From positions 305,244-369,243 of the forward strand of contig CALADM010000025.1 of the NCBI GenBank assembly GCA_937890595.1: a stretch of DNA of 64,000 bases, in the 5' to 3' direction. Both the position numbers and the translations under genes were made by a program. The notes below the pieces were generated by a model. It was not told the origin of the DNA. It searched no databases and saw nothing but the letters and a program-made list of their open reading frames with translations. Origin of the DNA: CAJMNU01 sp905214855. Its GTDB lineage: Bacteria > Bacillota > Clostridia > Lachnospirales > Lachnospiraceae. Positions 37,482 through 45,543 of this stretch are shown here, in pieces. Positions within the stretch are counted from its first letter, which is position 1. Every line of letters starts with the position of its first letter.

Positions 37482-38582
37482 ATGATCACGATTCAAGATA
37501 CGATCCAACTTCCAGACACATACCCATTAGAACGGCTGGGAAACCCAAAAGATATTCTGTTTTTTGATATTGAAACCACTGGTTTTTCTGGTGATACCTC
37601 ACAATTATATCTTATTGGATGCACATACTATACCTCAACAGGATGGCAGCTCATACAATGGTTTGCAGACACCAAAGACAGTGAGTTGCAGCTTCTTCAT
37701 GCATTTTTTGATCTATTATCCCATTTTTCTACAGTAGTACATTTTAACGGAGATGGATTTGATATTCCTTATCTGCTCAAACGCTGTGCCCACTATCATC
37801 TTGACTATACATTTTCCAAAGTAAAAAGCATTGATATTTATAAGAAATTCCGCCCTTATAAGAAACTTCTTGGTTTGAGCAGTCTCAAACAAAAATCCAT
37901 TGAACAATTTCTTGGGGTTCAGCGGAAAGATACTTACAGCGGCGGCGAATTAATTTTGGTCTATCACGACTATCTTCATTCCAAAGATCCTATGCTCTAC
38001 CACATGCTTCTTCTTCACAATACAGATGACCTAAAAGGAATGCCCTCTATCCTTCCTGCACTGTATTATCCAGATTTTTTGGAATCCTCTTTTACATGCT
38101 TTTCACAGTATATTGAAACTCTTTCCTCTGCTCCTACACTCATGTTACAAGCACAAAGCCAATTTGCTATACCTGTGCCATTCTCTGCTGTGTCTTCTAT
38201 TGGCTCAATACAGGTCGAACAAAATATCGTCACTCTACAAATTCCTCTTTATCAGGGAACACTCAAATACTTCTATCCAAACTACAAAGAGTATTATTAT
38301 CTTCCGGCAGAAGACCGTGCCATCCATAAAAGTGTTGGAGAATTTGTAGAAAAAAGCGCCCGAAAAAAAGCTACTGCACAAACCTGTTATATGAAGCAGT
38401 CCGGACTGTTTCTCCCCCAGCTGACTCCACTCTTTGAACCGATATTACGTCAAAACCCAAAGGATACCTTGTGCTTTTCTCAATATAAAGAAACGTTATT
38501 TTCTGATCCTTCAAAGTGTACATCCTTTATCCATCAGATATTTGCCTGTGCCGAATCTTCTTACTGTAAGGCAGATGCTTAA
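37482..38582 (+). CDS. YprB-like ribonuclease H-fold exonuclease
   Basis: 366-residue protein with an RNase H-like 3'-5' exonuclease domain of the YprB type: FFDIETTGFSG (first acidic motif), VVHFNGDGFDIPYLLKRC (second), and a third region around LLHNTDDLKGMPSI. The C-terminal half is a substrate-binding region without clear motifs. ATG 37482 follows AGGAGG. Probably acts on single-stranded nucleic acid. Its stop overlaps the stop of the convergent AraC gene by 4 bases. Confidence 0.88.
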   Translation: MITIQDTIQLPDTYPLERLGNPKDILFFDIETTGFSGDTSQLYLIGCTYYTSTGWQLIQWFADTKDSELQLLHAFFDLLSHFSTVVHFNGDGFDIPYLLKRCAHYHLDYTFSKVKSIDIYKKFRPYKKLLGLSSLKQKSIEQFLGVQRKDTYSGGELILVYHDYLHSKDPMLYHMLLLHNTDDLKGMPSILPALYYPDFLESSFTCFSQYIETLSSAPTLMLQAQSQFAIPVPFSAVSSIGSIQVEQNIVTLQIPLYQGTLKYFYPNYKEYYYLPAEDRAIHKSVGEFVEKSARKKATAQTCYMKQSGLFLPQLTPLFEPILRQNPKDTLCFSQYKETLFSDPSKCTSFIHQIFACAESSYCKADA

Positions 38583-39436
38583 AGGAATTCTGGACTTTTC
38601 CTGTATTGCCCAGGAGAGATACCTTTCGCCTTTCGAAACGCATCTCCGAAATAATTACCATCATTAAAACCACATCTACATGCAATCTCTGTCACAGAAG
38701 CGTCGCTTTTCAAAAGCAGGAGTGACGCTTCCTTGATCCTGACCTGATTCAGATACTCCTTAAACCCCAAACCTGTTACTTTCTTAAATTTTCTTGAAAA
38801 ATAAGTTGGGCTCATATGAACCATTTTTGCCATATCATCCAGCATAATACTCTTTTCATAATTTTGGCAGATAAAGGCTGCTGCTTTCTGGATTGCCTGT
38901 TCTGTCGAATTTTCTTCTATTGAAAGCTGATCCACATAAAGATCTAATGCCCCATAACGCCCTGCAAAGATCAGTAGCTCAAACAGATATAATTTTCTTA
39001 AAAGTTCTGTATACTCATCTGGCTGATTGGAAGCAAATTCCATCTTTCTTAAAAGATCTTCAACATACTCTCTTCTCCCTGTAGGAATTGTCAGCTTTAC
39101 ATTAGAAAAAAGTTTCTGCAAAGCCTCCTCTCCACACTCCTGATGCAGGATCTGCAAAAATTTTTCAGAAAAATTAATCGAAAAACGTTCATTGATCCCT
39201 TTTGCATACTCTGTTACCCTGTGTATCTCCAATGGGCGGACAAAAATCATATCCCCTGTTTTCATTCGATACAAGGTATGATTCACAAAAATCTTGGATT
39301 CTCCTGATTTCATATATCCCACTTCATAATAAGGATGATAATGTGCCTCTGGCATAGACTGATTCTCATGACCTTTTCTCAGAATCCGAAAATCACCGGC
39401 CACGTTGCTCATCCGTACCTGTTCTTCTTTCATCAT
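38579..39436 (-). CDS. AraC-family transcriptional regulator
   Basis: About 285 residues. The N-terminal cupin has AHYHPYYEVGYM and GDMIFVRPLEIHRV. The C-terminal AraC DNA-binding domain includes MSPTYFSRKFKKVTG and ends GISPGQYRKS. GGAGAG lies 8 bases before ATG 39436. Its start overlaps the stop of the DUF5662 gene (ATGA), so the two are translated together. No nearby sugar gene reveals its target. Confidence 0.9.
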   Translation of the reverse strand: MMKEEQVRMSNVAGDFRILRKGHENQSMPEAHYHPYYEVGYMKSGESKIFVNHTLYRMKTGDMIFVRPLEIHRVTEYAKGINERFSINFSEKFLQILHQECGEEALQKLFSNVKLTIPTGRREYVEDLLRKMEFASNQPDEYTELLRKLYLFELLIFAGRYGALDLYVDQLSIEENSTEQAIQKAAAFICQNYEKSIMLDDMAKMVHMSPTYFSRKFKKVTGLGFKEYLNQVRIKEASLLLLKSDASVTEIACRCGFNDGNYFGDAFRKAKGISPGQYRKSPEFL

Positions 39437-40074
39437 CGCTTTTTCTCTCCTGCACACCTGCTTTGAGAAACAGTATAACACATCCCTGTATCTTTCTTCC
39501 TGTGCCTTTTTCTTAATTTTTTCTTTTCTTCTTTTAAGACCTTTCTAATATAAACAAACGTCTTCTCTTCCCCTTCCTTACCCAACATCTGCAAGATTGT
39601 CTCCAACAATGCTCTGGTGTTCGGATGAAGGAATGTCGAATCCTTTTTCTTTGTATAATACTCCCAAGCAGACCAATCTGTATAATTTTCTTTTTCATAT
39701 ACTTTAGAAGCGGCAATCCTATCCATTACCATCTCCATCACGTATTTCACCGGCATCTCTGCTGCGTATACGCTTCCTTCTTGTTTTTTTACCACATCCA
39801 ACCAATATTCAAAATGATGCCTGTTTCTTCCTTTATGATGCAGCCATGCAGAGGAATATCCTTTTTCTTCCCGTTCCGCAGAATTAGGACTCCGATTTCC
39901 CTGATAATAACGAATCCCTGTTACAAACTCTGTTGGACTGTATTTGGACAAATCATGCAGCAATCCCTGCTTATACAGTCCCACACGAAAACAATTTTTC
40001 ATGACCTGCCACTTATGCTGGCTGATGGTGCACAAATGCCCCCATCCATTTTGTATCCACCGTTTTATCCTCAT
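39433..40074 (-). CDS. DUF5662 family protein (predicted His/Asp-rich, possibly HD-like)
   Basis: 213-residue cytoplasmic protein. Conserved polar motifs HDLSKYSPTEF and WLHHKGRNRHHFEYW resemble metal-binding HD-type clusters, and PVKYVMEMVMDRIAA follows. Function is not known. It has a Lys/Arg-rich C-terminus. Coupled by a 4-base overlap to a downstream AraC regulator, an unusual pairing. It has its own promoter at 40105-40133. Confidence 0.8.
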   Translation of the reverse strand: MRIKRWIQNGWGHLCTISQHKWQVMKNCFRVGLYKQGLLHDLSKYSPTEFVTGIRYYQGNRSPNSAEREEKGYSSAWLHHKGRNRHHFEYWLDVVKKQEGSVYAAEMPVKYVMEMVMDRIAASKVYEKENYTDWSAWEYYTKKKDSTFLHPNTRALLETILQMLGKEGEEKTFVYIRKVLKEEKKKLRKRHRKKDTGMCYTVSQSRCAGEKKR

Positions 40075-40104
40075 ACTACTCTGTTCCTTCCTTTCTGCCT
40101 TACC

Positions 40105-40133
40105 ATACTACTACGAAAAGAATGTTTTGACAA
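40105..40133 (-). promoter_or_regulatory. Promoter of the DUF5662-AraC operon
   Basis: Minus strand TTGTCA (40128-40133), 17 bases, TAGTAT (40105-40110), about 30 bases before ATG 40074. Confidence 0.6.
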
Positions 40134-40272
40134 GGAATCATCTGTCCAACTCACTGTTTTTTTATACAATTTCACGGAAAGCTGTTTCAAAAACTTCTTA
40201 TTTTTATGCTTTTTAGAAACAAAAATCACCTAAAAACATAAGAAGAAATTTCAAGAAGACATGCAAAATCAT

Positions 40273-40301
40273 TTGACAGTTTTCTAAAATTATGCTATTC
40301 T
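40273..40301 (+). promoter_or_regulatory. Promoter of the cold-shock gene
   Basis: Perfect TTGACA (40273-40278), 17 bases, TATTCT (40296-40301) with TG one base before the -10. About 50 bases of leader precede the start codon. Confidence 0.8.
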
Positions 40302-40358
40302 ATAGCAAGTTGCTGATAAATGCAACATGTTAATTTTTTATTTTTTGGAGGTATCAAA

Positions 40359-40559
40359 ATGCATAAAGGTACAGTAAAATGGTTTAACAACCAGAAGGGC
40401 TACGGCTTCATCTCTGACGAGGAAGGAAATGATGTATTCGTTCATTACTCTGGACTGAAGATGGAAGGCTTCAAATCCTTAGAGGAAGGCGCATCTGTTG
40501 AGTTTGATGTTGTAAACGGCGCTAAAGGACCTCAGGCAACAAACGTAGTTAAATTATAA
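40359..40559 (+). CDS. cspA: Cold-shock domain protein
   Basis: 66-residue single-stranded nucleic-acid-binding OB-fold protein acting as an RNA chaperone. The RNP1 motif KGYGFI and RNP2 motif VFVHY are intact. TTGGAGG lies before ATG 40359; the frame starting at 40320 is an in-frame extension into the leader. It is flanked by a strong promoter and a strong terminator, so it is probably a single-gene, highly expressed unit. Confidence 0.95.
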   Translation: MHKGTVKWFNNQKGYGFISDEEGNDVFVHYSGLKMEGFKSLEEGASVEFDVVNGAKGPQATNVVKL

Positions 40560-40658
40560 TCATAGAAATTCCGCGTGTACCTTTTTTTATAATATATAAT
40601 TTCGATTTTATATTTGAATTAAGTGCTGACCGAACTTTTGCATGATTACAATTCGAGA

Positions 40659-40694
40659 AGGGCTGTTCTTTTACTCAAGAGCAGCCCTTTTTGT
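40659..40694 (+). terminator. Terminator of the cold-shock gene
   Basis: AGGGCTGTTCTT (40659-40670) pairs with AAGAGCAGCCCT (40677-40688) with one G-U pair and a 6-base loop, followed by a T run. The interval 40560-40658 shows nothing else. Confidence 0.9.
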
Positions 40695-40720
40695 TATTCT
40701 TATACAGTTTAATAAAATGA

Positions 40721-41605
40721 TCAATCCCTTGTCGCAAGTGTCAGCATTTCTTTTAATTCATCTACAGAAAAGATATAATTCTGACCACAGAAATGACAGT
40801 TTACTTCAATCTCTTTCCCATCATCGATCATATACTGAAGTTCTTTTCTTCCCACACTGATCAGTGCTTTTGCTACTCTGCCCTTTTCACAGTTGCAATA
40901 AAACTGTGCCGGAATTTTATCTAAAATATCCACTCCAAAATCCCCCAGAATATATTCCAAAATCTCTTCTGGAGTCTTTCCTTCATCTAAAAGAGCCGTA
41001 ATAGAGGTGATGTCATTCAGTTTTTTCTCCAAAGCATCAATCATCTCTTCTTCTGCTCCTGGCATCAGCTGGATCATAAAACCGCCTGCCTGACGGACTG
41101 TATTATCTTTATTCATCAACACACCTAATGCAACAGAAGAAGGGGTCTGTTCTGATGTCGCATAATAATATGTCAAATCCTCCGCAATCTCTCCAGAAAC
41201 CAGAATCGTCTGTCCTACATATGGCTCTTTTAATCCAATATCCTTGATCACACTCAAAACACCAACGCCAAGTGCGCCTCCTACATCTAATTTTCCTTTT
41301 TCATTTGGAGGAAGCATCACTTCTGGATGATACACATATCCTTTCACTCTTCCTTTCGAATCTGCGGTTACTGTCAATCCACCAATCGGTCCATCTCCTT
41401 GGATCTTAATGGTGAGAATATCTGCATCCCCCTTCATCGTCACTCCCATCATAGACCCAGCAGTCAGTAAACGTCCCAATGCCGCTGTTGCCACTGGACT
41501 TGTATTGTGTCTCTTTCTTGCCTCTTCTGTAAGTTCTTTTGTTGTAGCTGCAAAAGCACGGATCTGTCCCTGTGCCGCTGTTGCTCTTATGATATAATCA
41601 TTCAT
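40721..41605 (-). CDS. hslO: Redox-regulated chaperone Hsp33
   Basis: 294-residue cytosolic holdase activated by oxidative stress. It begins DYIIRATAAQGQIRAFAATT and contains TAALGRLLTAGSMMG. The C-terminal zinc/redox switch has CNCEKG and CHFCGQ, giving the CxC...CxxC set. ATG 41605 (GGAAG close upstream) is preferred to GTG 41617. It follows a methyltransferase gene by 59 bases. Confidence 0.95.
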   Translation of the reverse strand: MNDYIIRATAAQGQIRAFAATTKELTEEARKRHNTSPVATAALGRLLTAGSMMGVTMKGDADILTIKIQGDGPIGGLTVTADSKGRVKGYVYHPEVMLPPNEKGKLDVGGALGVGVLSVIKDIGLKEPYVGQTILVSGEIAEDLTYYYATSEQTPSSVALGVLMNKDNTVRQAGGFMIQLMPGAEEEMIDALEKKLNDITSITALLDEGKTPEEILEYILGDFGVDILDKIPAQFYCNCEKGRVAKALISVGRKELQYMIDDGKEIEVNCHFCGQNYIFSVDELKEMLTLATRD

Positions 41606-41664
41606 GGTATCTTCCACTCCTATCCTTTTTCTTCTATTTTTATTTTTATTTTTCTATTCTGTTT

Positions 41665-42465
41665 TTACTGTCTTTCTGTAGATACAACATCTTCCTTTTT
41701 CTTTCCCTGTTCTCTCACAACGATATATATTCTCTCCGAATCTGGTCTGACAGGTTTCTTTGTAAATGCATCATATGCTGCCACAAACTCCATTCCAGCC
41801 TCTTTAACTGCCTCTTGCACCTCAGCCAGAGAATACGCTCTCTGGTAATGTGTCTCCTGAAAACGAAGATAATTTTTTTCAGTACCGCCCAACAGATCTT
41901 CCCGTATGAACAGTGTCAGATCATACTCATTGATCTGATCTTGAGGATCAAAATAATTCTCCCAGATAAAACTGCTCTCCTCTCGGTTTTCTGCAATAGT
42001 GGACTCTCCCAGAATCTCACGATATTTATAATCAGTATTCATATCAAAGATAAAAACACCATCTGGATCTAAATACAAATTTGCCTTCTGAAGCACTCTC
42101 ACCAAATCTTCATATTCCAAAATATAATTCATGGAGTCACAAACGCTGACGATCGCTCGGACTGTTCCATAAAGTTCCATCTCCCTCATGTCCTGCTGCA
42201 GATAAAGGATATCATGCCCAGACTGGACACGTTTTTCCATTGCAATTTCTAACATATCATCAGAATAATCTATTCCAATCATATCATATCCTCTAGTAGC
42301 TAAACACTCCGTCATGCTTCCTGTTCCACATCCAAGATCCAGCAATAATCCGTTCTCTACCCCTTGTTCCTGCAGTAATTCGGTAAGATAATCGCACCAC
42401 TCCTCATAAGGGATATTGTCCATGAACATATCATAGACCACTGCAAAACTGGTATATGCTTCCAT
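41665..42465 (-). CDS. Class I SAM-dependent methyltransferase
   Basis: 266-residue methyltransferase. It has the N-terminal FAVVYDMFMDNIPYEEWCDY typical of this Firmicute group, motif I LLDLGCGTGSMTE, and MIGIDYSDDML. The substrate is not known. GGGAGAAG precedes ATG 42465. It forms a two-gene unit with hslO. Confidence 0.88.
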   Translation of the reverse strand: MEAYTSFAVVYDMFMDNIPYEEWCDYLTELLQEQGVENGLLLDLGCGTGSMTECLATRGYDMIGIDYSDDMLEIAMEKRVQSGHDILYLQQDMREMELYGTVRAIVSVCDSMNYILEYEDLVRVLQKANLYLDPDGVFIFDMNTDYKYREILGESTIAENREESSFIWENYFDPQDQINEYDLTLFIREDLLGGTEKNYLRFQETHYQRAYSLAEVQEAVKEAGMEFVAAYDAFTKKPVRPDSERIYIVVREQGKKKEDVVSTERQ

Positions 42466-42533
42466 ATCTTCTCCCTCTCTTTCTTTTTCCTTTCCGTTTT
42501 TCTCTATGAACATCGTGCCAATTGTATACTTTA

Positions 42534-42562
42534 TTTTCATTTTTCTTTGCAGATGGTATACT
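42534..42562 (+). promoter_or_regulatory. Candidate promoter of the GH20 gene
   Basis: TTTTCA (42534-42539), 17 bases, TATACT (42557-42562), with TGG directly before the -10. On the minus strand TAGACA (42583-42588), 17 bases, TAAAGT (42560-42565) may drive the methyltransferase; the two -10 boxes overlap. Confidence 0.45.
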
Positions 42563-42693
42563 TTATCATACTTTCTCTATTTTGTCTATAAAACCACGTT
42601 TTTTTCTATAGTATTTTCAGCATTTTCCGTCTATAATCAATAACTGACAGGAAACAATCCATGTTCCCTAAAAAAACAAAATGGAGGGTTACT

Positions 42694-44502
42694 ATGTACA
42701 TTATACCAGAACCAAAAAAAATGGCAGAAAAATCTGGAACTTTTTCTATGAACTGCCAAACTCGAATTGTAATCGCTTCTGCTGTACCAAATTGTCAGTG
42801 TGACAATATCATGGATTACATGAAACTTTTAAAACAGGAAATCTTTCAATCTACAGGGCTGAATGTACCCATGCTCTGTGCAGTACCCCAGGATGGGGAT
42901 ATTGTTCTTTTTTCCGGACATTCTGAGACAGAAAACTATACTCTGTCCATCTCACCAGCACGGATCGAACTTCACAGTGATGGCGGATGCGGAACTTTGT
43001 ATGCTATCCAAACTTTACGTCAGATCATACGTCAGTTTGGAATGGTTCTTCCCTGTCTGGAAATCTATGATGAGCCGACTTATTCTGTTCGTGCATTTTA
43101 TCATGATATGACACGTGGGCGTGTTCAAACTCTGGATAACCTCAAAAAACTGGCTGACCGTATGAGCTTTTATAAACTCAATCAACTTCAGCTTTATATT
43201 GAACATACCTATTTATTTAAGGATCTGTCTGAACTTTGGAGAGATAACACTCCTCTCACCGCAGAGGAAATCATAGAGTTAGACGTTTACTGCAAAAAAC
43301 TCCATATCGATCTTGTTCCATCTCTCTCCAGTTTTGGTCACTTATATCATTTGCTCCGCACAAAATCTTACCAGCATCTGTGCGAACTGGATCATCCAAG
43401 AGATCATGCATTCTCCTTTGTGGATCGTATGGCGCATCACACCATCAACACTGCTGATCCAGAAAGCATGTCTCTCATAAAATCCATGATCCAGGAATAT
43501 CTATCCCTGTTTTCCTCTCCTTATTTTAATATCTGTGGAGATGAGACGTTTGATCTTGGAACTGGAAAAACCAAAGAACTTGCATCTTCTATCGGTGTAC
43601 ATGAACTGTATATCCAGCACATTGAAAAACTTTGTTCTTTTGTAAAATCACTTGGAAAAACCCCTATGTTCTGGGGAGATATTATCTCCAAAAATCCTGA
43701 ACTCCTCGATCGTCTTCCAGAGGATACAATCTGCCTTATATGGGGATATTCTCCTACTCAGGGAGATGAAAGTATCCGTGCGGTAAGCCAAACAAAAGTT
43801 TCTCAATATGTATGCCCTGGTGTCCACAGCTGGAATCATATCCTGACACAATTTCAGGATGGATACGAAAATATCATACGCATGTGTTCCTATGGACGCA
43901 AATACCATGCTGCTGGCATCCTAAACACAGACTGGGGTGATTATGGTCATATCTGCCATCCTGAATTTTCCATCCCTGGCATGATTTATGGAGCAGAATT
44001 TTCTTGGAACGATGCAGAAATCTCCTTTGAAGACATGAACCGCAGAATCTCAAAAGTAGAATACCTAGATTCCAAAGAACAGTTTATTTCTATCTTAGAT
44101 CAAATCTCCAAAAAAGAAGCATTTCCTTGGTTTTCTATTATACAATATAAAGAACTTGGAAATGAAGACCATATTATGAAATTAGATCCAGCAATCGGAG
44201 ATGGATTGGATACTCTGATGGAAACATTAAAAATGGCTGCGCTTTCTCTGGATACTAAAACCCGTCCAGTCGTCTCCCTTGCTCTTCTCTTTGCTGAGGG
44301 AATCCAACTTTGGAATGAGGTTCTTGTCTGGATGCAGTCCCATCTCCATGAGCCAAATCCAGCTCTTGCTTCCCGTCTGGAATACTGGATGTATCATTAC
44401 AAAGATTCTTGGAGAAGCAACAGTAAAGAAGCTGAACTTTGCCGCATTGAAGAAGTTATCTTCTGGTATGCAGATCAGCTTCGTACAATGAAGGAAGTAT
44501 GA
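42694..44502 (+). CDS. GH20 family beta-N-acetylhexosaminidase-like enzyme
   Basis: 602-residue cytoplasmic enzyme without signal peptide. An N-terminal GH20b-like domain is followed by a TIM barrel beginning VRAFYHDMTRGRVQTLDNLK and the catalytic pair Asp283-Glu284 in NICGDETFD. GH20 enzymes use substrate-assisted catalysis to release GlcNAc or GalNAc; some members take non-acetylated sugars. TGGAGGG lies before ATG 42694, and the ATG at 42661 lacks a site. A C-terminal helical region follows the barrel. Confidence 0.88.
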   Translation: MYIIPEPKKMAEKSGTFSMNCQTRIVIASAVPNCQCDNIMDYMKLLKQEIFQSTGLNVPMLCAVPQDGDIVLFSGHSETENYTLSISPARIELHSDGGCGTLYAIQTLRQIIRQFGMVLPCLEIYDEPTYSVRAFYHDMTRGRVQTLDNLKKLADRMSFYKLNQLQLYIEHTYLFKDLSELWRDNTPLTAEEIIELDVYCKKLHIDLVPSLSSFGHLYHLLRTKSYQHLCELDHPRDHAFSFVDRMAHHTINTADPESMSLIKSMIQEYLSLFSSPYFNICGDETFDLGTGKTKELASSIGVHELYIQHIEKLCSFVKSLGKTPMFWGDIISKNPELLDRLPEDTICLIWGYSPTQGDESIRAVSQTKVSQYVCPGVHSWNHILTQFQDGYENIIRMCSYGRKYHAAGILNTDWGDYGHICHPEFSIPGMIYGAEFSWNDAEISFEDMNRRISKVEYLDSKEQFISILDQISKKEAFPWFSIIQYKELGNEDHIMKLDPAIGDGLDTLMETLKMAALSLDTKTRPVVSLALLFAEGIQLWNEVLVWMQSHLHEPNPALASRLEYWMYHYKDSWRSNSKEAELCRIEEVIFWYADQLRTMKEV

Positions 44503-44547
44503 TCTACCACTAGATTACACTCTAATCAAAATCACATATAATAAAAA

Positions 44548-44601
44548 AGAGATGCCGCATCTGCCACGCCACTATAGCAGGTAAATGCCGCATCTCTTCT
44601 T
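44548..44601. terminator. Bidirectional terminator after GH20
   Basis: AGAGATGCCGCAT (44548-44560) pairs with ATGCCGCATCTCT (44585-44597) with one C-C mismatch. T-rich flanks lie on both strands. Confidence 0.75.
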
Positions 44602-44686
44602 TCATCATCTACATCTTTACATTGTTTGCTTAGCTGTCTGCTGCCTGTTCTGCAAACTTCATATCCTCTTTCATCAACCAAACAGA

Positions 44687-45199
44687 TTACAGATTCTTTC
44701 CACAGCACTTCTTATATTTCTTGCCGCTTCCACATGGACATGGATCATTTGGATATACCTTATGACCTTCACGGCGTACGGTTCCAGAAACCTTCTGTGC
44801 TTTGTACAGCTCTTTTCTTCTTTCCTCGGAAAGAATATCATTCCACTGTGGCAGATTATAAAGCCAAGTTGCCTTTGCTTCTACCATATTATAGTACAAT
44901 TTCTCTGGATCGATCTCAATCTTTACTTCGGTATCTTCTTCCATTGTATCGATCGGATTCTCATAACCTTTTAAACTCTCATTGATTCCATCCAAAAAGC
45001 CTGTCATGATCAGAACTTCTGTGTTATATTTCTCAGCCAGTTCCTTTACAGTTCCGGTAATTACTTCTGTTGGGTTGGAAAGAATCTGCTCATAGATTCC
45101 CTTCTCAATGGTAAAATAACCAGCCCAAAACTGCTCGCGGTCTTTTTCATTCAATCCCTCGCCATATGCAAGGTTTCTCCATGTCTCTAAAATAGCCAT
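44687..45199 (-). CDS. SEC-C motif zinc-binding protein
   Basis: 170-residue cytoplasmic protein. The C-terminus is a SEC-C metal-binding motif, NDPCPCGSGKKYKKCCGK, as at the end of SecA. The N-terminal ~145 residues are helical, with FWAGYFTIEKGIYEQILS; their function is unknown. It may bind ribosomes or the SecA/SecB machinery, but that is inference. It has its own promoter. Confidence 0.85.
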   Translation of the reverse strand: MAILETWRNLAYGEGLNEKDREQFWAGYFTIEKGIYEQILSNPTEVITGTVKELAEKYNTEVLIMTGFLDGINESLKGYENPIDTMEEDTEVKIEIDPEKLYYNMVEAKATWLYNLPQWNDILSEERRKELYKAQKVSGTVRREGHKVYPNDPCPCGSGKKYKKCCGKNL

Positions 45200-45300
45200 T
45201 TTTCTTCCATCCTTTTACTTTCATTCAAATCTTATCCAGGTTTACCTGTATCTGATCGATCCGGCATGATATAAACAGCCGAATCCTGTAAACAAGTTCT

Positions 45301-45329
45301 AGTATATAACAAAAAACCAAATAATGCAA
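45301..45329 (-). promoter_or_regulatory. Promoter of the SEC-C protein gene
   Basis: Minus strand TTGCAT (45324-45329), 17 bases, TATACT (45301-45306). The leader is about 95 bases. Confidence 0.65.
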
Positions 45330-45360
45330 AATATTTTTTCAAAATACGTATAAGCCTTCA

Positions 45361-45466
45361 AAAAGGGGCTATACTAATACCAGAAACAAAAGATAAAGTG
45401 AAATACTTATCCTCCCCTTTTAACCGGTTCTGGCGCGCAGATATGCGTTTTGGAACCGGTTTTTTC
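45361..45466 (+). promoter_or_regulatory. Structured leader with intrinsic terminator upstream of the ABC-class ATPase gene
   Basis: AAAAGGGG (45361-45368) can pair with CCCCTTTT (45414-45421). The next base begins a perfect 9-base-pair terminator stem, AACCGGTTC (45422-45430) with GAACCGGTT (45453-45461), followed by TTTTT. The only downstream plus gene starts at 45544 and the upstream gene is divergent, so the terminator stands in a leader. It may be an attenuator, an unknown riboswitch or a small RNA. It matches no class I recognise. Confidence 0.55.
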
Positions 45467-45543
45467 TGGATTGCAAAACATGATATTCCATGGTATAACC
45501 AATAGCAGAAACTTCAATACAATCACCTAGGAGATGATATATC

